Shown piece by piece: positions 24,261 through 35,629 of a DNA stretch of 64,000 nt. Positions within the stretch are counted from its first letter, which is position 1. Every line of letters begins with the position of its first letter. This DNA comes from Neostapfia colusana (taxonomy: Eukaryota > Streptophyta > Magnoliopsida > Poales > Poaceae), in the NCBI GenBank assembly GCA_030760725.1, contig JASWHV010000008.1, positions 28,306,720 through 28,370,719 on the forward strand. Reading direction: 5' to 3'. The position numbers and the translations under genes are program-made. Below the pieces are notes generated by a model that was not told the origin of the DNA, made no database searches, and was given only the letters and a program-made list of their open reading frames with translations.

Positions 24261-27200
24261 TGTAAAAGCCCAAGAAAAGGGACTTGCAAAAACTTTTCAT
24301 CACCTCACAACCCCATAGTTTTGTTGTGGATAGATTGTGAAAAATTGTGAAGAGCAAGTAACCTCCATCAAAAGAGTGATTAGAGGGGAAAGCCTACACT
24401 TTCACAAAGTAGGATTTCTACACTTGAACATGAGAGGTTGAGCTCACCACTAGGACTTAAAAAGCATTGGGAAGGTTCAGGTCAAGTTTCATGCAAATCC
24501 AACACTTTTTGAGGCAATTTTGGAGGCACTTGAAAAGGAGGCCAATTTGAATGTAAATTCAAATTACAGCAACTTTCACCACTCACATTCAAAAGTTATT
24601 TTCATATTCAAACTCAGTATAATTTCCTGAGTTACACCACCAATTTTCAGTCCCATTGGACTTCGTCTTGTTGGGAGCCAAATTTGAAACAATTCAAACT
24701 GAGTTTGAACTTTCCAATTCAAATATGAAGGGAATGTGGCCAAACCAGTTTGAAGTTGATGAATTCAAATTCTTCCTCTGAATTGGTTGCTAAGTTTCCT
24801 TTTCAAGTCTGAGTAGGTGGGATATTTGCACAACAGAGAGGATTAGGAGGGAGGAGAGGGCCCACTAGTCAGCTAGACTTCGGACCGAAGTAAGCACAGG
24901 GCGAGCTCGGTTTACCTGGCCTCGGCAGCGCTCGACACCGAGCCAACCGAGCAGCCACCTCGCCCCACTGCACGCGCTGGCGACCAGCTTACTGACTCGC
25001 TGCCTCGGCGTGATCCATCCCCTCTGAACCGAGCGACCTGCGTTTCGCCTCTGCTCCCTGCACCCGATAACCACCGAGCTCGCCGCCACCTCTGGGAAAT
25101 CATCGGGAGCTAGCTCAAACCGTGCCACAGCGCCTCCAACCTGAACAACAGAGCTACACCCTCATTCCTCACCTTCCCAGCTTGAGAGCCAGCAAGCTCC
25201 GGCAGTGTCCGAGCCCTGAATTCCGTTGTCCGCGGCAAGCCAAGGTTAACTGGCGACCGGCGCACGTGGACAGCCTACACCTGGCCCTGTCACGCCCAAG
25301 CAAGGACATCCCCGGACGCGCCGGTGAGCACTGTTGCTTCCACCCAAACAACAAGACCAGCCGTGAACCACCGAGCAAGAATTTGGAAAAACTTCGCCGG
25401 CGACCACAGGACGACGTTCCGGTATGAGACCTCCGAATTCCCACTCCATTCTTGTCGTCAGTTCACTAAACTGTTCTCGAAGGAGCTAGACTCAAGGGCG
25501 AACCGATCCCCTCCCCAATTCTGGCTTGAAACCCTCGGTTAGCGGCGAATTTCGAGCCTTCCGATCGGAAATCATGGCGGGGGCACTCGGGCGTGCGGTG
25601 AACCCCCACTTGCCGCCGTTTCCGAGCAAGTCCGAGGCCTGGCCAAGCGAGCCTGACCTCCACTGATGCTCTAGAGCGGATCCTCCGAACCTTTGGCGGG
25701 CTAGGGTTCGGGCCACTGTACCGAAGCGTCACCGAGGGGTGCGCGCGTCGCCGACCTAGTTCTGAGCGTCGTTAGCTTGTGCTGACCCCTTAGATGAGTT
25801 GCTCATAGCTGAAAACCCCCAGGTGGTAAGTACCGAGCCGGGAGACGGCCGGGAAGCCAACTCCGGCGAGCTCCGACGAGTCTCCGGCGAGGGGGCAGCG
25901 CGGGAAAGGCAAACGGCCCAAGGAGGAAGAAGGTCAGGCGGTCCCCACATGTCAGTGACAAATTTTTAAACTGTTGATCCGCTGTGGCCCCCGGGATCCA
26001 GTGTGACAATGCAGAGAACAGTCCTTTGGCCCCGTGTGGTGTAGCCGAGGTGGTGACACGTGGAGGCCGGGCCCGCTGTCAGGGATTTGAACTTTTCCGG
26101 TTAATTCGAATTCCAGAATTTCATCAAAGTTTAGAACCTCATAACCTTTGCTAGAAAGCTCCAAATTTAGTGATTCAAATTGGGTTGGATTCATCTTGCA
26201 TAGCTCTATCCAAATACGCAACCCAATTTGTATGAAACCCATTATTTAATTCTCGAAAATTTGTTAAAGCTTTTCAGCAAAAGAATTTTAGAGGGTGTTT
26301 GGTTCATCCAAAAATCCTCAAGTTTTGCCAGAGTATTCTTTAGGATGTTAGTAAAACCCTGTAAAAGTTTCAGACCATTTGGAGTTGATTTGATCAGGGC
26401 AATTCAAATTTGAAGGTGCTGTGTTCATTTGAATACAGAAATATTTTCAGAGAATTTCCAAAACTTGGAAATTCAGTTCTGGACAAACCTTAGCTCCAAA
26501 AATGCTAGGAAAATTCTTGCAAACTCTATGAGCTATAATTGAAATTGTGCTATGTTTTGATCCAGAGAGTTGTCTTGTGACAAGGAACTCACACAAAAAT
26601 TCTCAGCTCCATTGGAGCTCTGGATCACCCCTGTTCTGTGGAACCACTTGAGGGATTAATATGGAAGAGGGGGAAAACCACTTAGCACTTAATCTTGTGC
26701 TTAGGTCCAAACCCAAACCACTAGCCCCAGTTTCATTTTAAATTCTTGAAAAGAGTTCCGGTTGTTAAAAACATGTTATTAGAACTAATAGCAGAAGCAT
26801 TACAATAAACTTATGTGCATATCCATTAACATGTAGTATTTTATTAACGTGTAGTCGCTGAAGGCGAGGACGCTCCGGAAGTGCTCAATTTCCTCCTTCC
26901 GGAAGAAGAACTAACCCCTGACCAGCAGCAACAAGGCAAGCCCCGGTTTGCATTAACCCTTTTATAAGTTTTGCTTTGTTTACATGTGTCGTATGAAGTA
27001 TGAATGTGCATTAGGTATAGGATGAATGAAACCCCACTTGCATAACCAAAAGTTCCTAAAAGAGTGAGGATAGTGCCTAAGACCTCGAGTAGACAGGCTA
27101 TGCTTAATGAGTCATAGGACATCGGTACAAGTCGAGTAGTTGGAATCTACTCGCGAGATAGGCTTGGGACACACGGGTTCGGTTGAGTGATGTGAGATCA

Positions 27201-28315
27201 CTTTACTAATGAAAATGAGACTAGGCAGGGGCTAGGGCGCAGCAAGAGGAAGTCATGTGTGCGCATCCCTGCCCGTGTCGATTGAGGACCGATCCGTGTG
27301 CGGCCCTGCTGAACATGTATTGAACGTAGCGAAGGCATATCGGATATATGGGCCCCGATAAACCGATGTAGCCTAAACCTCCGGGCGTCGAGGCATAGCG
27401 CACCAATTTATAGGTGTAGGCTGAGGACAGCAAGGTGGAAATCTGCCAACGGGCACAGAGAGATGCTCCGTGTGGGAACCTCCTGCTCGTTTCGGTGCGA
27501 CCGGTTCGACGTCTGGGCTGTTGGGTGAAATGTTGTCCCGTACGACATCGAGTGAGCGTGCTGTGCAGCTCCACAGGTGGGCGTACGTGACGTGCTCTTT
27601 GGGTTTCCCTGCTGGTGTATATCGAGTCGATTCACCGTCCCTCGCGGTGACGAGTACCGCTTGTTCACTGCATCGTAACGTAGATAATTTATGGAATGTT
27701 ATGCTTCAATATTGCTGTTATGATATAATTGTATTGCTACATGTGTGCCACCAAATATTGCTTACTAAATTTCAGATTTCCGAACTGTTAACTTGTTGCT
27801 AAAAAGATGAATTAAGGATGAACTGTTAGGCGTTTCCATTTGCTGCAATGTTACTATCTTATCTTCATTGTACACCTCATGTAGAGTTTCATGCCTAGGT
27901 GAGTCGGTTAAGTCTTGTTGAGCCATCATGCTCACGGTTGCTGCTTAAGTGTTTTTCAGGTGAGGAGCCACCCACGGTCTCGTAGTACGAGTCCACCGGC
28001 GAGGGTTACCCTCCGTCGGGGACCACGGCTGAGTGGGAGCCGTACACGCCGCGCTGAGCTGAGGAGTGAAGCCAGTGTTGGTTGCCCTAGGGCTGGGCAG
28101 CCAACTTTTGCTAGATAGGCGGGCGTGAGTTGTATAGTTTAGACTTCCGCTGTGCAATATAAACAATAGTTTGTAAGTGAAGTTTGTACCTGTTTGTACA
28201 GTTCAGTTGTTTTTCCCACGTAATATATTGTGTCCTTATGACGTGTGCTATCGGGTGTCGCATCGTGCGGTACCACCCTCTGCGATCCTAGATGAGCGGA
28301 TTCCGGTCCGCCACA
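24261..28315 (+). repeat. Element A 3' LTR
   Basis: Uninterrupted 4055-bp LTR. It is the reference that shows where B entered the 5' LTR. It lacks about 100 bases near 26548 present in the 5' copy. The MAG-type frame starts at 25574. Confidence 0.93.
26855..28057 (+). other. LTR split ORF in A 3' LTR (segments 26855-26935 and 27960-28057)
   Basis: Same structure as in the 5' LTR: 81-base and 98-base segments about 1 kb apart, with acceptor-like AACGTGTAG, donor-like ACAAG|GCAAG and acceptor TGTTTTTCAG. This copy has a TAG in the second segment (TCGTAGTAC, where the 5' LTR reads TCGGAGTAC), so it is broken. Confidence 0.4.
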
Positions 28316-28529
28316 CATTCCAAGCAAGGTGGTGGAGTTTTTCACAAGCTCAGCCCCTAGATGATGCATGTGGGAAATGCCACTTTTGCATTTTGTGAGT
28401 TTATTGTCTAATGAGCATGTTGATGGTGTTTACTTGCTCTTCAAATGTATTCATCAAGTTTCTTCAAATGAAGTGTGTGTGTGTGGTGATGAACACTTTG
28501 AGTATGTGCCAAAAACTTAGACCCTTACA
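28316..28529 (-). repeat. Element D 3' LTR, right fragment
   Basis: Begins with the CATTC duplication of A, and matches 32680-32885 of D's 5' LTR (ATGTGGGAAAT, TAATGAGCATGTTGAT, GTGGTGATGAACACT), ending ACCCTTACA. Together with 815-1369 it is the remainder of a single LTR split by A; part was also displaced by E. Confidence 0.85.
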
Positions 28530-28769
28530 TTCCTCCCCCCTTAAAAGAATCTCGTCCTGAGATTATAAGGTGAAAATGAGAGAGAGGATGGTGGAAAATT
28601 ACCGTACATGTGACGTGAAAAAGTCGGGGTAGTTAGTGCAAAGAAATCCTTCGCTCTCCCATGTCGCTTCATTCACGGAGTGATTACTCCATAGAACCTT
28701 GTAGAACCACAACGTACGGTTGCGTACTTTGTACTGTGTTAAACCTCAAGCGAGCTCTGATACCAATGC
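28530..28769 (-). pseudogene. Element D interior: PPT, chromodomain stub and PBS only
   Basis: The whole interior is 240 bp. From the left: a minus-strand polypurine tract (TTCCTCCCCCCTTAAAAGA on the plus strand), a stretch at 28640-28735 resembling the chromodomain region of G (49000-49065), then 35 bases identical in type to the last leader bases of C (GTTAAACCTCAAGCGAGCTC), ending in the PBS at 28754-28765. Everything from the start of gag through integrase is gone. Confidence 0.8.
28754..28765 (-). other. Element D primer-binding site
   Basis: Minus strand TGGTATCAGAGC, four bases from the LTR start at 28770. It shows that 28770-32885 is D's 5' LTR and not a 3' LTR of C. Confidence 0.9.
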
Positions 28770-28997
28770 TGACACGACCCCATGGTCCTGTCGAGCCAGG
28801 ATCACGCTGAGGGGTGCTGCGTTGCACAGCACCGTATAACACACGTCAAAGGTACAAAGCGGAAGCGGAAGTTTATTACATAAACAGTTTTATGAACATG
28901 TTTACATCAAAATAAGTTTAGTCTACACTCACGGGTGTAGACTATGCATCAAGTCACGTTCAGCCCTCGAACGTGTCCTTGCTAGCACACACGCGCA

Positions 28998-30256
28998 CTA
29001 ACTCTGCGGCGTGCACGACTCCCACTCGATGGGGTTCCCCTCCTGGGGTTCTGTCTCCTCTTCGGGAGTCCCTTCCTCATAGAACCCTGCAAAAGCTTCA
29101 AACACAAGCAGTGAGCACGAAGGATCAGCAAGTCTGACCCGTCTCACCTAAACATGGAACTTCTACATGAGGGTAATGGGTTACATGAGGTAAAATTCAT
29201 TTGCAAGGACTCGCCTAATTAGTAGAACCTTACTTTCAAGTTTTAGCAGCAGGTTGTGGAGAACCTTACGCTAAGGCACATGAGAGGGCCGCAATCAAAC
29301 AAGAAACGCATTCCTCTCATGTACTTTGCCCAAAGTTGAAAAGAACTTTAGTTAGCTCTAGACTACAGCATATCATTAACAATCAATGTCCATCTTTCAA
29401 TCAGCAGCATTTTAACATGTGTCTAGCCTGTTCTTTCTACGTCACGGTACAGTGAACAAGTGGTACTCACTGACCGTGAGGGACGGCGATTATAATCGAT
29501 TTACACCTGCAGGGTTACCCAAACAACCCGTCACGTACGCCCGTACTCGATGTTGCCTACAACAACCATCACGGACGCCGTACGCGACTACCTTTCACCC
29601 GTTAGCCAAATGTTGAACCGGTCCAATCGTCCCGAGCAAGAGGTCTCTGCACGCGCATCTCAGTGCCGCCAGCCGATTTACACCTCGAGCTCTCAACCTA
29701 CCCTCTGAACGACCAGCTATGCCTCAACACCCAGCTACCCGAGTTACATCGGTTTCCCGGTTCCCATATAGCCGGTAGGTCTTCGGTACTGTTCTAGCTT
29801 GTTCAACAGGCCCGCACACGGCTCGGTCCTCAATCGACACAAGCGGAGCTATAGCACACAGGCCCCAAAGTCCTGCTGCCCTTACCCTCCGCTTGGTCTC
29901 ATTTTCTTGCCATGTGTTTCATGTGCTATCTCTACCCGAGTCGAGTGCCCCTAGCCTATGCTCGCGAGTAGTTCCAACTACTCGACTTGTACCGAATCCT
30001 ACACTATCTTAGCATTGCAGTAGCTAACGGGGTTTGCAATCCTAAACCCAACCCATGGTGTTCTTGGCTATGCAATTGGGTTTCCAAACAAGACTCTAAT
30101 ACAAAGAATAAAGTAAACAAGGATGTGCTCAAAACAATAAAAATTTGTAAAAGGTTAATGCAAACCGGAGCTTGCCTTGCTGCTCTTGGTCGTAGGCTAG
30201 CTGTTCCTCCGGAGTAACGAAGTCTAGGACTTCGGGTTCCTCCTCGACCTTAGCGA
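28998..30256 (-). other. LTR split ORF in D 5' LTR (segments 30256-30176 and 29086-28998)
   Basis: On the minus strand the first segment is again 81 bases, after TTTATCATGTAG, ending CAGCAAG before GCAAGC; it reads VEEEPEVLDFVTPEEQL. The second is 89 bases, after AGCTTTTGCAG, and reads FYEEGTPEEETEP through IEWESCTPQS to a stop. The 1089 bases between can be removed without breaking frame. No stop lies within either segment although D is an old, internally deleted element. A start exon is not established. Confidence 0.45.
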
Positions 30257-31449
30257 CTACATGATAAAAGCAATATATGTATCAATTTAAATGCATTTGT
30301 ATTAACTTTGAAGTTGTGAAGTCTATAACCCTTGATAGACAGACCTAATGACTGTGAAACTTTTACTGTGGCTTGGTTACAACCTAAACAGAGACTTGGT
30401 CAAGTTTTAGTTGCAGCAAAGCTCAATTGAGCCCTACACAACTAATTATGTCCTTGACCTTAATTGGAACTCTTAGGGTGTTCTAGGGATTTTCATGAAA
30501 CAAACTATGACTTTCTGAAAACTATATTTTCAGAGGGTCCTAATGGAGTTGGTCTCCCTTAATTTGGAAGTTCCAAACTAAAGATATGAGCTAAACAATT
30601 TCAGAGAAAATTCTGAAAATGTTTCTGAACATTTTCTATTTTCTCTGGAACAGTTTCACTAATCACACCATTAGGTGGATCAGATGAGCTCAAATGGATC
30701 TGAAATTTTTATGCTAGTTCAGGGATATTTTAGTGAACATCCCAGCAAAATTTCAGGATCTTCCTCCAAAGAATTCTCCAGTTAAAATTCCTAAGAGTTT
30801 AAACTTTGAGGAATTGATTCTGGAAAATTAAGGGTTTTCATTAAGTAAAACTTGATTTTCTGGAAAGTACTCGGAGAGCTGAATCCAGCAAAATTTGGTT
30901 CACTCAATTTGGAGCTTTCTAGCCAAAGTTATGAGGATTTGAAGTTTAAAGCAAATCTGAAAATCGGGGAAACGTTTAAATCTCGTGGGGGCCGTGGGGA
31001 CACGTGTCGAGCGCGGAGGTGTCCGGCACCCCGGAGATACCACACGTGTCGAGCGCGGAGGTGTCCGGCACACTGGAGCTCACAGGGTATTTGCACGCCA
31101 GCACAGCGGATCCCTGGCCACACCTGATCCCGATTTAAATTCTTCAGCCGCTGACACGTGGGTCAGCCGGCTTCGTCTTCCTTCCGCCGTTCTCTCGCGC
31201 CCACGCCGCCGACCTCGCCGGAGCAGACTCGGGGCTCGCCGGCTCGCCGCTGCCGGACCTCCCATGGTCTGAAACTCACCGCCAGGGGGTTGTCGACGTC
31301 GAGGAACGCGTCGGTGGTGTCAGGTCGGGCTGGGGTGACCGGAAATAGCTCGGCGACGTGCCGCGGCCTCGGTTGAGGTTCGGCACCGTTGACCGTGGTT
31401 TCTAAACCCGCCAACACCTCGAACAAACGGCCTTATTGCATCAGCGTAC

Positions 31450-31533
31450 CTCTAGGAAGCTCGACAAGGTGTCAAAAGGGTTCAGGGATGGCGGTAAGTC
31501 GGTCGGCACCGTGTGACCGATCGTGCCCGCCAT
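31450..31533 (-). other. MAG-type short frame in D 5' LTR
   Basis: Opens MAGTIGHTVPTDLPPSLNPF and reaches a good donor-like site, GAG|GTACGC, at 31450/31449. It would be a candidate first exon, but its phase (0) does not fit the phase (1) needed by the 81-base segment, so another exon or another start would be required. Confidence 0.3.
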
Positions 31534-32885
31534 GACTGCCCTCGATCGAGCTCGAAATTCATCACTCCTAGACAGTTTCTCGCTACGGATGCAGAAAATA
31601 ACTTGATCGCCGGCTAGTCCGGCGTCTATGTGCAAGATTTGATGACCTCCGAAAGATCATAGAGCGAGAATTTAAAGAAGCTGTACCGGAAGCTCAGTTT
31701 AAGGTTGCTGGAGCAAAAACTGAGAATTCGCCGGCGAGAGTTCACGGCGTGGCTTGAGCTTCAGGTGGAAGCAGTGTGGAGTCCGTGCGCTCCTGTTGCC
31801 GCCCTTGCTCGGCCGTGGAAGTGGTTGCAGCGTGCTGCCCGCATGAGACCGATCGCCGTCCTTCAGCTAAACTGCGGTGGTCGTCATTGGTCACGGGAAC
31901 AGGGGCCGAAACCCGGTGGTCCAGGCGTTGGGAGGGTGGTGCGCGACCTCCGGTGGCTGTCTAGCAGCTTAGAAACGAAGGAGATTGTTTTGCTGGTTTT
32001 CCCGATTGAGCAGAGAGCTGCGGCGAGAAACAATGCCGCTGCTCGGGTTTGCCCGCGAGAAGATAAAGCCGGCCGACTCCTGCTCGACTGAGGCGGTGCC
32101 GGTCGCATGGGGGCGCGAGCAAGCCGCCCTGGGCGCCAGCGCGCGGAGGGGGAAGCAGCTGGTGGCGCCGGTAGCTGCTCGGTGGCACAGCCGACAGCTG
32201 CTCGGTGGAATTTCCCACCGAGACTCTGACTTTGGTTGCAAGTTTCTCCTTCTTCCCTCTATGACATGTGGGTCCCACCTGGGGTTTTAACCTCTGAAAT
32301 TTACTCCTAATCACTGTAGTGAACAGTGAACCCAATAATACCCCTGGTGATTCAGATTATTCACCCTTGAGCCATTCGAATTGCATAGGATTCGAATTGG
32401 GTTTGGTTTGAGTGAATTTCAGCACAAGTGCAGTTTTGAATTCAAATGAAGTTTGAATTTGCCCCACTTAGTTCACGTCAAGATCAACTCCAAATGGAGT
32501 GCAACTTGGTGTGTGGGCTCACAAAAATGTGCTGAGTAAGAATATGCCTCCCACTTTTAAATTCATGGGATAGAAACAGTTTGAATTTGAATATGGTTTC
32601 AAACTGCCCTCTTTCTAGCTATACCCAAAATGACCTCAAAAAGGTTTGGAATTTGGGTGAAACTTGGCCTGGACATCCTTAGAAAAGTGTAGGAGTTTTC
32701 ATATGTCCAGCCCCCTTATATCTCATGTGGGAAATACCACTTTGGCAATGTGTGAGTTTGTTCTCTAATGAGCATGTTGATAATTGTTACTTGCTCTTCA
32801 TTTGTGTTCATCATCCTGCCTCAAATGAGGTGTGTGGTGTGGTGATGAACACTGCAAATGTGTGTCAAAAACTGAGGCCCTTACA

Positions 32886-34399
32886 ACATGTATCACACTC
32901 GGACACGTACTTTGCGATCTCCCGCTTCATCCATGTCCACCAAAACTTGTTTCTGAGTTCTTGATAAATTTTGTTGCTGCCGGGGTGAATAGAAAATTTT
33001 GACAAGTGAGCCTCATCAAAGATTTTCTTCGTAACTCTGGGTTACGGGGTACGATGATCCGGTCCTTGAACCATAGGACGCCGTCTCCGTCTTTCCAGAA
33101 ACAATTCAGCTCCCCACTGTCTGTACGTCTCCGCAAATGTGACATGCCCTTGTCATTTTTCTGGGCTGCCGCTATCTCTTCACGGATGGTGGGGAACAAA
33201 GCTAAGTTGTAGAGAGCTCCATTTGGAATCACATGCAATGGTGGCTCACTCTCTTTCAACGGTGTGATGATCAGATTGTTGACGTGTGACTTGCGGCTCA
33301 GCGCATCCGCCACTAAGTTTGCCTTGCCTGGGTGATAATGGATCTCTATTTCGTAATCCTTTATCAATTCTAACCATCTTCGCTGCCTCATGTTCAGCTC
33401 TTTCTGAGTGAATATGTACTTGAGGCTTTTGTGGTCGGTATATAAATGCACGAGGTTATCGAGTAGGTAGTGCCTCCACATTTTAAGTGCGAGCACCATG
33501 GCAGCGAGCTCCAAGTCGTGAGTTGGATAATTCTGCTCATGGTTTCTGAGCTGCCGTGATCCATACGCGACCAACCTTCGGTCTTGCATCAGCACACATC
33601 TGAGCCCAATGCCGGATGCATCGCAGTACACATCGAACGGTTTTGTTGTGTCTGGCTGCGCCAAAACCGGTGCTGATGTTAGGTGTCTCACTAATGCCTT
33701 GAACGCTGCTTCACATGCTGGACTCCAAACATAATTGGTAGCCTTCTTCAGCAGCTCTTTCATAGGCTTGGCAATCTTCGAGAAGTTCGGAATGAACCTC
33801 CAATAATATCCCGCGAGTCCGAGGAAACTCCATACTTCGGGAACAGTTCTTTGGGACTTCCAGTTCAGCACTTGTGTGATTTTACTCGGGTCTACAGCGA
33901 TGCCCTCCGCTGAGATAATATGCCCGAGAAAAGGCACTTGCGATATCCAGAATCACACTTGCTGAATTTCGCGTATAGCTTGTGATCCCGCAGCCATTGC
34001 AAGACTATACGCAGATGCTTCTTGTGCTCTTCCTCCGAGTTGGAATATACCAATATGTCGTCGATGAAGACCACGACAAACTTGTCCAGCTCCGGCATGA
34101 ATACCGAGTTCATCAAGTACATGAAATGAGCTGGAGCGTTGGTGAGGCCGAAGGACATGCCCAGGTACTCATAGAGCTCGTACCTAATCGAGAAAGCTGT
34201 CTTCGGAATATCCTCAGCCCGTATTTTAATCTGGTGGTACTCGAATCTTAAGTCCATCTTGGAAAAGATCTTTGCTTCGACACACTGATCAAACAACATG
34301 TCGATCCATGGCAACGGGTACTTGTTCTTGATGGTTACGGCGTTTAATGGACGATAGTCCACACAAAGCCGCAACATCTCGTCTTTCTTCTTCACGAAT
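32886..34399 (-). pseudogene. Element C RT core, RNase H and start of integrase
   Basis: From 34399 downward: RLCVDYRPLNAVTIKNKYPLP, FSKMDLRFEYHQIKIR, FGLTNAPAHFMYLMN and FVVVFIDDILVYSN (RT catalytic block). A missing base near 33945 shifts the frame; it then continues PFLGHIISAEGIAVDPSK, GLAGYYWRFIPNFSK, VYCDASGIGLRCVLMQ, YTDHKSLKYIF and VADALSRKSHV (RNase H). The integrase zinc-binding region begins near 33010, a second shift follows near 32965, and the segment stops at 32886 within the codons for ECDTC, where D is inserted. Confidence 0.9.
34395..34399. repeat. Target-site duplication of element F (left copy)
   Basis: CGAAT before F's TGTGACGCCC; repeated exactly at 43150-43154 after GTGTTACA. 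Confidence 0.93.
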
Positions 34400-34675
34400 T
34401 GTGACGCCCGGTCCCGTAAAACACGGAACCCAGCTAATGCATATGTGTGCCCCGGATGTTCATCGCACATACACATGTAATCCACAAACTGAATTCAGAA
34501 TATAACCACGAATAATAGGGTTTAAGAACTTTATTACATCAAACGCTAACTTATTCTTGCAGCGGAAGTTTCTAACTTATTCTAGCAGCGGAAGTCTCTA
34601 AACGATAGTGGAAGCAACTAAACAGCAGCAGCTCCATCTTCAACTCCACAGGCATGTTGACGGTAGTCCGCACGC

Positions 34676-35629
34676 CTAGTACTCCACATGGTCCTCAAAA
34701 TACTCTTCTCCTGTTGCTGATGTTTTATGTGATAATGCAAGGGTGAGTACATGTCGTACTCAGCAAGTGCAGGAAAAGTATGACATGTAGCTTACAACAA
34801 GGTAGGAAATAAAAGGCTCATTGCAGAAAGCAAATTTTGTTTCACAACCATAATAAAAACAGCAACCAAGTCTAGATGAGTTTAATCCCATCATAACCAT
34901 GTTATAACAGTAACATACCTTCATCATAATTCATCACTTATCACGTCTCAACCAGCCATTAATCTTTCTCAACTTCATCTCATGCTCATAATATCCATAA
35001 CCATCTCATATTCTCATAACCGAAACCAAAACTCATTCTCATTTTCATATGACCAAAGCCAAACTTAATGCCATGACTCAAACAGTTCCGAAACCAATTG
35101 GTCAGCTAAGCCGCACCCATGTTTGGCCTTGTGGTGGCACTGTTTTCCTGGCATGTTCTGGCGTGAACCGGTCCTTAGATCTACGGCAAGTAAACCACCA
35201 TCTCATTCAACAACATCCACGAACCAAGCTTGCCTAGATCTCCCCCGATTCCATGTTCATTAACATCATCAAGTTCTCATTATCATAATTCATATGAGTG
35301 CAGTAGCTAACCATGTTTTAACTCAGCTTCCCGTATCCCGTGGATTAAGTGAACCAAAAAGGAAAAACGACCATACCTGACTTATCAACTTTCCCGGCGA
35401 CAAGGATGGTTAACAAAACTAGTAAACTCCTACAAAAGGGTGTCCCATCAAGTTGACTCAAGCACACACGTTTTCGCAAACAAAACAGTTTTGAAACATG
35501 GGATCAATATGGTCAAGGGGCACTTGCCTTGCTTCTGTGGCTCTTGTTGTCCGAGTGTCTCAAAATCTTGACGCTGTTGTTCTTCGTAGATGGCTTCCTG
35601 AGCTTGTCCTTCTACTCATGACCACACGC
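34676..35629 (-). other. LTR split ORF in F 3' LTR (segments 35629-35528 and 34710-34676)
   Basis: The first segment (102 bases) follows AAATTTTATAG and ends AAGCAAG before GCAAGT, a full-consensus GC donor. The second (35 bases) follows CATCAGCAACAG and reads GEEYFEDHVEY to a TAG. The join is in frame with the same phase as in A, C, D and G. This copy has a TGA four codons into the first segment (CGA in the other F LTR). Confidence 0.42.

Larger units (their letters stand above)
1370..28315 (+). mobile_element. Element A: Tekay/Del-like Ty3/gypsy element, with element B inside its 5' LTR
   Basis: A complete plus-strand LTR retrotransposon. It begins TGTAAAAGCC and ends CCGCCACA, is flanked by CATTC on both sides, and has LTRs of about 4.16 kb (5', after removing B) and 4055 bp (3'). 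The PBS matches initiator Met-tRNA at 17687-17698 and a polypurine tract ends at 24260. The interior encodes gag-protease-RT-RNase H-integrase-chromodomain in one intended frame, broken by stops at 20285, 21767, 21947 and 23952 and by single-base deletions near 22091 and 23005. It is therefore not autonomous now. The LTRs look roughly 97% alike over the parts I compared, suggesting a fairly recent insertion. It is the same family as G, which lies in the opposite orientation. Confidence 0.92.
28770..32885 (-). repeat. Element D 5' LTR
   Basis: 4116-bp LTR, TGACACGACC at the left and CCCTTACA at the right. It is close to the C 5' LTR visible at 62291-64000 (perhaps 85-90% alike), so D and C are one family. 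It contains the split ORF (28998-30256), a tandem duplication with ACACGTGTCGAGCGCGGAGG at about 31000-31080, a TGACACGTGG box near 31152, and the MAG-type frame at 31450-31533. D's outer end abuts C's integrase. Confidence 0.88.

Noticed and set aside
28770..32885. Reading this LTR as the 3' LTR of element C
   Set aside because: Its PBS side faces left (28754-28765) and its outer CA end abuts the middle of C's integrase, so it is the 5' LTR of D inserted in C.
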